Shown here: one piece after another, positions 1 through 5,531 of the stretch
How the letters are laid out: each line of letters begins with the position of its first letter
Numbering within the stretch: the stretch's first letter is position 1
From: an uncultured Clostridia bacterium
Lineage (GTDB): Bacteria > Bacillota > Clostridia > UBA1381
Direction of reading: 5' to 3'
Length of the DNA stretch: 7,099 nucleotides
Assembly (NCBI GenBank): GCA_934454035.1
Contig: CAKSFY010000117.1
Span: forward strand, 1-7,099
Program-made: the position numbers and the translations under genes
Notes under the pieces: generated by a model
Seen by the model: the letters and a program-made list of their open reading frames with translations, nothing else
The model's database searches: none
What the model was told of the DNA's origin: nothing

Positions 1-260
1 TCTGACAGTCCACCGGACTGTCATTCACTACCTCGGTGCCGCTACGCTACCTTTATTGAATCCTCCCACCATCCTGACGGATGGTTTCCCCTCCTTTACT
101 ATATCCCTCCACCACCTTCGGTGGTCCCCCTCCCTTTAGGCAAGGGAGGCGAATCGGAGGGCGTATCGGGAGGCAAATCGGAGGGCAAATCGGAACTCTG
201 TAAAAGCCCCCCTTGCCATAAAGGGGGGTGTCGGCAGCAAAGCTGCTGACGGGGGGATTC
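1..260. repeat. Palindrome-rich intergenic repeat element (MITE-like), left edge possibly outside the window
   Basis: This stretch has no credible gene and is packed with inverted repeats. The perfect or near-perfect stems are 3-11/15-23 (9 bp, 3-nt loop), 68-74/79-85 (7 bp), 111-116/120-125 (6 bp, loop TTC), 129-136/142-149 (8 bp), 207-214/221-228 (8 bp) and 230-238/242-250 (9 bp with one G-T). The fourth and fifth hairpins are inverted copies of each other: CCCTTTAGGCAAGGG at 132-146, and the reverse complement of 210-225 reads CCCTTTATGGCAAGGG, one extra T. They flank a 12-bp tandem repeat. One strand is pyrimidine-rich on the left and purine-rich in the middle. There is no transposase, so if mobile it would be non-autonomous. 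G/C-rich hairpin repeats of this style are, as I recall, common between genes of gut Clostridia, but family membership needs a genome-wide search. Confidence 0.6.
145..191. repeat. Short tandem repeat, about four 11-12 bp units
   Basis: Four consecutive degenerate units can be read: GGAGGCGAATC (145-155), GGAGGGCGTATC (156-167), GGGAGGCAAATC (168-179) and GGAGGGCAAATC (180-191), followed by a partial GG. The array lies between the two mutually inverted hairpins of the surrounding element. Because the unit is 12 bp it keeps frame, which produces a spurious proline-rich reading frame on the - strand. Copy number may vary between strains, but one sequence cannot show that. Confidence 0.75.
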
Positions 261-343
261 AGCAAATTAGAATCAAACAATTTTACAATTATATGAAGCT
301 TTATTTGTGATTTGAGTATAGCACATTTTTTTTGAAAAAACCA

Positions 344-373
344 TTGCAAAAAGCAACCAATGCATGGTATAAT
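344..373 (+). promoter_or_regulatory. Sigma-A promoter of the AraC-family gene
   Basis: A -35 box TTGCAA (344-349) is separated by 18 bp from a perfect -10 box TATAAT (368-373). The -10 is preceded by TGG, giving an extended -10 (TGnTATAAT). Transcription would begin near 380, leaving a leader of roughly 25 nt before the ATG at 406. The spacer contains AAAAAGCAACCAA (348-360), close to a motif found upstream of the transporter promoter. Confidence 0.75.
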
Positions 374-405
374 GTAACATATAACAATTATGCGGGGTTA
401 AAAAA

Positions 406-1158
406 ATGCAGGAAGAAATAATTTTCGAGGACAAAGGCTACAGTGATATAAATCCGATACGTACCGGACACGAGGCATGCAGGAGCGGACACAGCTTCGG
501 ACCGGCAATCAGGCAGAATTATCTTATTCATTATGTTCAAGGCGGCGAGGGCAGGCTTTTTGCGCCCGAGGGCAAATATAAAATAAAGGACGGGCAGCTT
601 TTTTTAATCAGACCGAATGAGGTAAACACTTATACTGCCGACAAAAATAATCCGTGGGAATATATATGGGTTGAGTTCGGCGGCGAAGCGGCAAAGCTTT
701 TGGATAATGTTCAGAAAAGAGTGGTCGATTGCGACGGAGAGCCGTTTATACGGCTTTTAAAGCTTATGCGGCGCGCGGATTTCCGCGAGGAACATGCAAT
801 TTCGTCCATATTTATGATTCTGACATTTTTCTTTGAAGCGGGACATCAGAATCTTGTTTCCAAAATTAAGAATTATATTTCTTCCAACTATATGCAGGAA
901 ATTCACATAGACGCACTTGCGAAAAACCTCGGCTACAGCCGCCAGCATATAGCAAGGCTTTTTAAATCGGAAATGGGAATAAGCGTCAAAGAATATTTAA
1001 CTCAAACACGGCTTGAAAACGCGAGAAAGTTTTTAAAGGAAGGCTTTTCGGTTAAGGAAACTGCATATTTATGCGGATATAACGATACCTTTAATTTTTC
1101 AAAAGCATATAAAGCTATGTTTAAAATAAGTCCGTCAATGCATAAAAACAACGTATAA
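406..1158 (+). CDS. AraC-family transcriptional regulator with N-terminal cupin-type sensor domain
   Basis: A 250-residue cytoplasmic DNA-binding regulator. Residues about 20-100 form the AraC-type cupin ligand-binding domain; the pattern LIHYVQGGEGRLF (40-52), the KDGQLFLIRP segment (61-70) and PWEYIWVEFGG (83-93) are characteristic. Residues about 150-248 form the double helix-turn-helix domain. The first HTH is about 168-188 (DALAKNLGYSRQHIARLFK), and the second ends in the family signature FSKAYKAMFKISPSMHK (231-247). The protein is a little shorter than the common 270-300 residues, mainly in the linker. The ATG at 406 follows GGGG (394-397) at 8 nt and a strong promoter. It lies 117 bp upstream of an amino-acid ABC operon on the same strand and may regulate it, but the ligand is not evident. 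Family assignment is very secure; the regulon is inference. Confidence 0.93.
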   Translation: MQEEIIFEDKGYSDINPIRTGHEACRSGHSFGPAIRQNYLIHYVQGGEGRLFAPEGKYKIKDGQLFLIRPNEVNTYTADKNNPWEYIWVEFGGEAAKLLDNVQKRVVDCDGEPFIRLLKLMRRADFREEHAISSIFMILTFFFEAGHQNLVSKIKNYISSNYMQEIHIDALAKNLGYSRQHIARLFKSEMGISVKEYLTQTRLENARKFLKEGFSVKETAYLCGYNDTFNFSKAYKAMFKISPSMHKNNV

Positions 1159-1210
1159 ATATACATTTTATGAATAAAAACAACCAAATTATACAAAAAT
1201 TTATAAAAAC
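1142..1210 (+). promoter_or_regulatory. Direct-repeat cluster, candidate regulator binding sites
   Basis: ATAAAAACAAC occurs exactly at 1142-1152 and again at 1174-1184, starts 32 bp apart or about three helical turns. A shorter copy, ATAAAAAC, is at 1203-1210, two bases before the -35 box of the transporter promoter. The first copy overlaps the end of the AraC-family gene. AraC-family activators commonly bind direct repeats next to the -35 box, so these are candidate sites for the adjacent regulator. The region is A/T-rich, so chance similarity is a real alternative. Confidence 0.35.
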
Positions 1211-1212
1211 TA

Positions 1213-1241
1213 TTGAAAAATGTTAAAAAATCTGATATTAT
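1213..1241 (+). promoter_or_regulatory. Promoter of the amino-acid ABC transporter operon
   Basis: TTGAAA (1213-1218), a 17-bp spacer, then TATTAT (1236-1241) preceded by TGA, so an extended -10. The predicted start site near 1248 leaves a leader of about 28 nt, too short for a riboswitch or T-box. The TTG of the -35 box is also the first possible start codon of the permease reading frame; its use as a promoter element argues against translation beginning there. Confidence 0.65.
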
Positions 1242-1261
1242 AAACAGGTTATATGCACAGC

Positions 1262-1270
1262 AAAGGTGGA
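1262..1270 (+). promoter_or_regulatory. Ribosome binding site that fixes the permease start
   Basis: AAAGGTGGA lies 5 nt before the ATG at 1276, a normal Shine-Dalgarno arrangement. The alternative in-frame TTG at 1213 has no such site in front of it, so the 21 extra N-terminal codons should not be included. Confidence 0.7.
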
Positions 1271-1275
1271 TTAAT

Positions 1276-1962
1276 ATGAATTTTTTAAATACAATTGCAT
1301 TTGAATTTACCCGAACCTTTATAACCGGTGCACGCTGGAAAATGTTTTTAAACGGACTTGAAGTAACTCTTGTTCTTTCACTTTTTTCGGTAATACTCGG
1401 ACTCCTTTTGGGAATGATAATCGCGTTCGGCAAGCTTTCAAAGGTTAAAATTTTAAGGTGGATAAGTAATGCCTATGTGGATATTATAAGAGGAACGCCG
1501 ACAATGGTGCAGATTCTTATTATATATTTTGTAATTTTTGCGTCAATCAATATTGACAGGCGGATAGTGGCGGTTATTGCGTTCGGCATTAACTCGGGCG
1601 CTTATGTCGCCGAAATTATAAGAGGCGGAATCCTTTCGATAAACAAAGGTCAGACAGAGGCGGGCCGTTCGCTCGGGTTAACTCACAGTCAGACTATGGT
1701 TAATATCATTCTGCCGCAGGCAATAAAAAATATCCTGCCGGCGCTCGGCAACGAATTTATTGTGCTTGTTAAGGAAACGGCGGTTATAGGCTATGTCGCC
1801 AAAATCGACCTTACCGCGGCGGCGCTGAGCGTTCAGGCAAAGACCTACAGTTACGTTATGCCGCTTCTTGCAATCGCGGTAATGTACTATGTCGTGATAA
1901 AAATACTCACTATTTTATTAAACAGACTTGAAAGACGTCTGCGTGCGTCCGATGTCAGATAG
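1276..1962 (+). CDS. Polar amino-acid ABC transporter permease (HisM/GlnP family)
   Basis: A 228-residue integral membrane subunit of a polar amino-acid importer. Hydrophobic segments are visible at about 29-51, 77-92, 96-116, 155-175 and 193-215, matching the five-helix plan of HisM/GlnP permeases. The segment VDIIRGTPTMVQILI (68-82) is a hallmark of this family. The cytoplasmic EAA coupling loop, EAGRSLGLTHSQ...PQA (128-149), is the site that docks with the ATPase. The start is taken as the ATG at 1276 after a good ribosome binding site; a TTG at 1213 in the same frame falls in the -35 promoter box. The stop codon overlaps the next gene's ribosome binding site, so the two are translationally close. 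With a single permease gene, the channel is probably a homodimer. The exact amino acid cannot be told from the permease. Confidence 0.93.
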   Translation: MNFLNTIAFEFTRTFITGARWKMFLNGLEVTLVLSLFSVILGLLLGMIIAFGKLSKVKILRWISNAYVDIIRGTPTMVQILIIYFVIFASINIDRRIVAVIAFGINSGAYVAEIIRGGILSINKGQTEAGRSLGLTHSQTMVNIILPQAIKNILPALGNEFIVLVKETAVIGYVAKIDLTAAALSVQAKTYSYVMPLLAIAVMYYVVIKILTILLNRLERRLRASDVR

Positions 1963-1974
1963 GAGGGGAACAAG

Positions 1975-2697
1975 ATGATAAAGGTAAAGGATTTACACAA
2001 AAGCTTCGGCAAGCTTGAAGTTTTAAAGGGAATTGACGAGCATATCGAAAAAGGAGAAAAGGTCGTTGTAATAGGACCGTCCGGCTCGGGAAAAAGTACC
2101 TTTCTGAGATGTCTTAATCTTTTGGAAACTCCCACAAAGGGCGAAATTTATATCGATGACGAGCTTATCAACAGCCCCAAAGCGGACGTTAATAAGATAA
2201 GAGAAAAAATGGGAATGGTGTTCCAGCAGTTTAATCTGTTTCCGCATCTGACAATTATGGACAATATCATTCTCGCTCCCATGAAGGTGAAAAAGATTTC
2301 CAGGCAGGAAGCAACAGATAAAGCAAAGGAGCTTCTTAAAAAGGTCGGACTTTTGGATAAGGCGGATTCATATCCGGCTCAGCTCTCCGGCGGACAGCAG
2401 CAGAGAATAGCTATCGCCAGAGCATTGGCAATGGACCCGGAAATAATGCTTTTTGACGAGCCTACCTCGGCACTTGACCCGGAAATGGTCGGCGAGGTGC
2501 TCGGCGTTATGAAGGATTTGGCGGACGCAGGCATGACAATGGTTGTCGTAACGCATGAGATGGGCTTTGCCAGAGAGGTTGCCTCGAGGGTTCTTTTTAT
2601 GGATCAGGGCATAATTATGGAGCAGGGCACTCCGGAGAAAATTTTCTCAAATCCCGAAAATGAGAGAACGAAATCGTTCCTCAGCAAGGTTCTTTAA
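1975..2697 (+). CDS. Polar amino-acid ABC transporter ATP-binding protein (GlnQ/HisP family)
   Basis: A 240-residue ATPase that drives the importer from the cytoplasmic face. All ABC motifs are intact: Walker A GPSGSGKST (34-42), Q-loop in VFQQFNLFPH (82-91), signature LSGGQQQR (137-144), Walker B IMLFDEP (157-163), D-loop SALD (165-168) and switch histidine in VVTHEMGFA (191-199). The FNLFPHLT segment and the total length of about 240 are typical of the GlnQ/HisP/ArtP branch. The ATG at 1975 follows AGGAGGGG (1961-1968), and the gap to the permease stop is only 12 nt, so they are co-transcribed and likely coupled. The binding-protein gene follows 55 bp later. The family is certain; the transported amino acid is not. 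Confidence 0.96.
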   Translation: MIKVKDLHKSFGKLEVLKGIDEHIEKGEKVVVIGPSGSGKSTFLRCLNLLETPTKGEIYIDDELINSPKADVNKIREKMGMVFQQFNLFPHLTIMDNIILAPMKVKKISRQEATDKAKELLKKVGLLDKADSYPAQLSGGQQQRIAIARALAMDPEIMLFDEPTSALDPEMVGEVLGVMKDLADAGMTMVVVTHEMGFAREVASRVLFMDQGIIMEQGTPEKIFSNPENERTKSFLSKVL

Positions 2698-2716
2698 GTA
2701 TATAGCACAGGTGTGT

Positions 2717-2736
2717 TATAAATATAATTATTTATA
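2717..2736. promoter_or_regulatory. A/T-only inverted repeat before the binding-protein gene
   Basis: TATAAATA (2717-2724) and TATTTATA (2729-2736) form a perfect 8-bp stem with loop TAAT. It sits in the 55-bp gap between the ATPase stop and the binding-protein ribosome binding site (GGAGGAA, 2741-2747). It could act as an RNA processing or stability element, or simply reflect A/T richness. A TATAAT (2723-2728) lies inside it, but I see no convincing -35 box at the right distance. Confidence 0.4.
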
Positions 2737-2752
2737 TTATGGAGGAATTATT

Positions 2753-3532
2753 ATGAAAAAACAGTTGAAAAAGACTGCTGCGGTTGTTTTGTCCGCAGTT
2801 ATGGCAATGGGCATGCTCGCATCATGCGGCAGCAAAAATGAAGAAAAGTCACAGATTATCATGGGTACAAATGCGGAATTCCCTCCGTTTGAATTTGTAG
2901 CAGACGAAGGACAGGGACTTGTTGACAAGTTTGACGGTATCGATGTTGCAATCGGTAAGAAAATCGCAGATAAGCTCGGCAAGGAGCTTGTAATTGAGGA
3001 TATGCAGTTCGAGGGACTTATCGCGTCGGCTGATTCGGGCAAGGTTGACTTTGTTGCGGCAGGTCTTACTGAGAACGAAGAGCGTAAGCAGAGCGTTGAT
3101 TTTTCGGATACATACTATGTTGCAAAGCAGATTATGGTTGTAGCTGCCGACAATACAACAATCAATTCGGCAGAGGATTTGAAGAATGCCGAAAAGGTCG
3201 GCGTTGTTATGGGATATACCGGAGACAGCGTTGTAACAGACGATCTTAAGCTTGACGATTCCAAGATTCTCCGCGTAAGCAGAGGTATCGACGGTGTGCA
3301 GGAGGTTAAGAACGGTAAGCTGGACGCTATGGTAATTGACTCGGCAACAGGTAAAGCTCTTGCAGAGGAAAACGGACTTAAGATTGTTGAGGATGATGAA
3401 GTATTTGCCGCAGAGGAATACGCAATTGCAGTAAAGAAAGGCAATACAGAGCTTCTTAAATCAATCAACGAGGTTCTTGCAGAAATGAAAGCTAACGGCG
3501 AAATTGACGAGTTGGCACAAAAATACAACTAA
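2753..3532 (+). CDS. Amino-acid ABC transporter substrate-binding lipoprotein (SBP_bac_3 family)
   Basis: A 259-residue extracytoplasmic receptor for the importer. Residues 1-24 are a lipoprotein signal peptide (KK-rich start, hydrophobic core) with lipobox LASC (22-25); Cys25 would be lipidated to anchor the protein on the outer face of the membrane. The mature part is family 3: GTNAEFPPFEF (38-48), a GIDVAIGKKIADKL helix (62-75), FEGLIASADSGKVDFVAAGL (86-105), ENEERKQSVDFSDTYY (107-122), GVVMGYTGDSVV (150-161) and DAMVIDSATGKAL (191-203). By family precedent, Arg111 and Asp196 should hold the ligand's carboxylate and amino groups. Start is the ATG at 2753 after GGAGGAA; upstream in-frame codons overlap the ATPase gene and lack a signal peptide. 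It is the last gene of the operon, followed by a terminator. Specificity could be glutamine, arginine, cystine or another; undecided. Confidence 0.95.
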   Translation: MKKQLKKTAAVVLSAVMAMGMLASCGSKNEEKSQIIMGTNAEFPPFEFVADEGQGLVDKFDGIDVAIGKKIADKLGKELVIEDMQFEGLIASADSGKVDFVAAGLTENEERKQSVDFSDTYYVAKQIMVVAADNTTINSAEDLKNAEKVGVVMGYTGDSVVTDDLKLDDSKILRVSRGIDGVQEVKNGKLDAMVIDSATGKALAEENGLKIVEDDEVFAAEEYAIAVKKGNTELLKSINEVLAEMKANGEIDELAQKYN

Positions 3533-3542
3533 GGATTATTTG

Positions 3543-3580
3543 GCTGCCGCGTCACACAGTCTGGCGCGGCAGCTTTTTTT
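3543..3580 (+). terminator. Rho-independent terminator of the transporter operon
   Basis: A G/C-rich stem of nine perfect pairs, GCTGCCGCG (3543-3551) with CGCGGCAGC (3565-3573), can be extended inward by three weaker pairs and is followed by seven T residues (3574-3580). It begins 10 nt after the binding-protein stop codon. It separates the transporter operon from the downstream GH26-like gene. A small CTGTC/GACAG hairpin (3581-3585/3594-3598) follows directly. Confidence 0.92.
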
Positions 3581-3630
3581 CTGTCGGCTCACGGACAGAG
3601 ATGTTATTCTAATTTGTGAGCAGAAAGGTT

Positions 3631-3636
3631 AAGGAA
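3631..3636 (+). promoter_or_regulatory. Ribosome binding site supporting a TTG start at 3643
   Basis: AAGGAA lies 6 nt before the TTG at 3643. The more upstream in-frame GTG at 3616 is preceded by an A/T-rich stretch with no purine-rich site at the right distance. The TTG start also gives a typical basic N-terminus, MNKKRRKS, running straight into the hydrophobic anchor. Confidence 0.5.
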
Positions 3637-3642
3637 TTTGCT

Positions 3643-5337
3643 TTGAACAAAAAGAGAAGAAAATCCCTGATTTTAGCGGCGGCACTTGTTTTGCTTGCCG
3701 TTTTGGCGGTTGTAATGAAGTTTAATTTCCCGGCGGAAATCTGGCTTGCCGACAAAATCAATAAAATTGAACCGGAAAAAAATCATTATGTGCTTTTTTA
3801 CGAGGATAATAAGCTTATAAGCGGCAATCCGGATTATTTTAATCATGATGTGCAGGAGATTCAGGTAGGCAACAACAAAAAATATCTGATAAATCATGCA
3901 CGCGGTTTTGCAATGGAATTTCCGAGGGACGCGGAGTTTGATTTTTCGAGCGCGGCAGACTATATAAGCGCAGCCACCGATGATATGAAGATAGTTATTT
4001 CAAAGGAATATACTCCGTACACGGACGGCTCTGCCACACGCGGATATGTTGAGGAGTACCTGCACAAATATCTCCTTGCGGACAGTTATATCGAAAATAA
4101 CAGACTTACAATTCATAAAAACGCAATTGAAAAGATAAATAAATACTGGGTTCAGGTGCTTGCATTTTCGCGGCAGCCGGCACCGGACAGCAAAGTAAAA
4201 TTCAATACGTATGTATATTGCTATGTCTACACCGGCACGACAAAGTTTTACCGTATTATGTTCAAGGCAGCCGACTATTCGGACGCGCTTTTGGATCAGG
4301 TTTACCGCTCATTATACAGCTTTGAGGGCGATTTGGATATTAAAGGCAAATCCAAAAATACTACCGATTTCAAGCCGAATGTCCCCGATTACTGGTCGGC
4401 GGAGACAAAAAAATTCTATGACGAGCTTGTAAACGGCGATAAAATCAAGTGGGGCATATATCAGCCGCTTAATGTCCGCAGCAACGACATGAGCGATATT
4501 TTAGAGCTTGAAAAAAAGCTTGATTATCGGTTTGACGGAGTTCTGGAATATCTTTATTTCGGTGAGGAGCTGCCGGCGGACGGCATGCTTGCGGCATATG
4601 AGGACGGCAAAACAATCGAGCTGACAATTCAGACTTCAACCGTTATGAATGAGAATCTTGACGGATACAATCCGGTCTTTGACATTCTGGACGGAACGCG
4701 CGATGATGAAATTTATGCACTTGCAAAAGCAATAAAGGACTACGGACATCCGATTTTGTTCCGTCTCAACAACGAAATGAATTCCGACTGGACAAGCTAC
4801 GGAGTAAGCGCGTGCATGAACGACCCGGATATATATGTCGAGCTTTGGCAAAAGATTTACGATATGTTCAGAGAAACCGGGGTTGACAATACTATTTGGG
4901 TGTTTAATCCGAATGATGAGAGCTTCCCTCCGCACGGATATAATGCGACTCAGAGCTTTTACCCCGGGGACGATTATGTCCAGGTGTTCGGCGTAACCGG
5001 CTATAATACCGGAACATACTACAAGGAAAATAACGAAAAGTGGAAAACCTTTGACGATATTTACGGGCATATATATGAGCGCCACCACGACACCTATAAG
5101 AATTTTCCGTGGATAATAACCGAGTTTGCGTCAAGCTCAATCGGCGGCGACAAGGTCAAATGGATTAACGATATGTTTAAGGATATTAAAAAATATCCCA
5201 ATATCCGCATGGCATTTTGGTTCAACAGTGCCGACTATGACTTAAAGTACGGCAAGGACGTAAAGCCTGCGCGCCCGTACTGGCTGGACGAAAATGAGGA
5301 AACCCTCGCAGCTTTTAAAAAAGGACTTAAAGGGTAG
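3643..5337 (+). CDS. Membrane-anchored protein with C-terminal GH26-like glycoside hydrolase domain
   Basis: A 564-residue protein (573 if the GTG at 3616 is used). Residues 2-7 are basic and 8-25 hydrophobic: one N-terminal membrane anchor with no lipobox and no obvious signal-peptidase site, so the rest should be outside the cell. Residues about 48-228 form a mixed domain I cannot name; GFAMEFPRDAEFDF (88-101) vaguely recalls PsbP/DcrB-like folds. Residues about 253-564 resemble family 26 (β-mannanase-type) hydrolases: WGIYQPLN (270-277), the acid/base motif RLNNEMNSDW (374-383, Glu378), WVFNPND (419-425), GVTGYN (450-455) and the nucleophile motif WIITEFASSS (490-499, Glu494), 116 residues apart as expected for a TIM barrel. 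The His usually before the acid/base Glu is Asn377, and the Gly after EMN is Ser381. Substrate is unknown; a mannan or a surface β-glycan is possible. It stands alone between two transcription units; no convincing promoter of its own was found. Confidence 0.82.
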   Translation: MNKKRRKSLILAAALVLLAVLAVVMKFNFPAEIWLADKINKIEPEKNHYVLFYEDNKLISGNPDYFNHDVQEIQVGNNKKYLINHARGFAMEFPRDAEFDFSSAADYISAATDDMKIVISKEYTPYTDGSATRGYVEEYLHKYLLADSYIENNRLTIHKNAIEKINKYWVQVLAFSRQPAPDSKVKFNTYVYCYVYTGTTKFYRIMFKAADYSDALLDQVYRSLYSFEGDLDIKGKSKNTTDFKPNVPDYWSAETKKFYDELVNGDKIKWGIYQPLNVRSNDMSDILELEKKLDYRFDGVLEYLYFGEELPADGMLAAYEDGKTIELTIQTSTVMNENLDGYNPVFDILDGTRDDEIYALAKAIKDYGHPILFRLNNEMNSDWTSYGVSACMNDPDIYVELWQKIYDMFRETGVDNTIWVFNPNDESFPPHGYNATQSFYPGDDYVQVFGVTGYNTGTYYKENNEKWKTFDDIYGHIYERHHDTYKNFPWIITEFASSSIGGDKVKWINDMFKDIKKYPNIRMAFWFNSADYDLKYGKDVKPARPYWLDENEETLAAFKKGLKG

Positions 5338-5531
5338 ATGAAACCGTTTGGCATATATAATATTGCTCTTTTGTGCCGATAATTGCATTTTGTTAAAAAA
5401 CACGATAAAAATATCGGGAAAATTACTTGATTTTATCACGAAAAAGTGGTATGATATATAATGTGTATATTATTAAATAAATACAGCCAAATTCCGCGGC
5501 ACAGCGGATAAAAACTAAGGAGGAGATTCCA
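5338..5531 (+). promoter_or_regulatory. Intergenic region with promoter of the oxidoreductase gene
   Basis: The best promoter is TTGATT (5427-5432), a 17-bp spacer, then TATGAT (5450-5455) preceded by TGG (extended -10). Transcription would start near 5462, giving a leader of about 70 nt that carries a small TCCGC/GCGGA hairpin (5493-5497/5504-5508). Overlapping inverted repeats surround the -35 region: CGATA/TATCG (5403-5407/5412-5416) and GATAAAA/TTTTATC (5404-5410/5431-5437), the latter reaching into the spacer, so an operator is possible. I see no clear intrinsic terminator for the preceding gene here. Confidence 0.65.
5517..5523 (+). promoter_or_regulatory. Ribosome binding site that fixes a TTG start for the oxidoreductase
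   Basis: AAGGAGG, a near-perfect anti-16S match, is 8 nt before the TTG at 5532. The first in-frame ATG (5544) would be 20 nt away, too far, so translation most likely begins at the TTG. Confidence 0.8.

Noticed and set aside
53..349. A 98-residue open frame on the - strand with a proline-rich repeat (PPICLPIRPPIRLP)
   Set aside because: It is translated from the palindromic repeat element; the repeat comes from the 12-bp tandem array, which keeps frame. No recognisable domain, and the surrounding DNA is clearly structured non-coding sequence.
1141..1172. Possible terminator after the AraC-family gene (CATAAAA/TTTTATG enclosing GTATA/TATAC)
   Set aside because: The stems are purely A/T-rich, begin within the coding region, and are not followed by a T-run; read-through into the transporter operon remains possible.
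3115..3528. A 137-residue - strand open frame inside the binding-protein gene
   Set aside because: A serine-rich antisense shadow of a gene with unmistakable family motifs; no independent evidence of coding.
3601..3642. A promoter directly before the GH26-like gene (TATTCT at 3604-3609 as a -10 box)
   Set aside because: No acceptable -35 box at 16-18 bp upstream, where the terminator T-run and a small hairpin lie.
4636..5140. Antisense open frames of 150 and 78 residues inside the GH26-like gene
   Set aside because: Compositional shadows; the + strand frame carries the conserved catalytic motifs throughout.
5350..5377. Possible terminator after the GH26-like gene (GGCA...TGCC)
   Set aside because: Only four base pairs around a 20-nt A/T-rich loop, and no T-run after the stem; too weak to call.
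5391..5408. Possible Rex (NADH-sensing repressor) site, TTGTTAA at 5390-5396, upstream of the oxidoreductase
   Set aside because: Only the left half resembles the clostridial Rex consensus; the expected TTAACAA right half is absent, so it is not a supported site.
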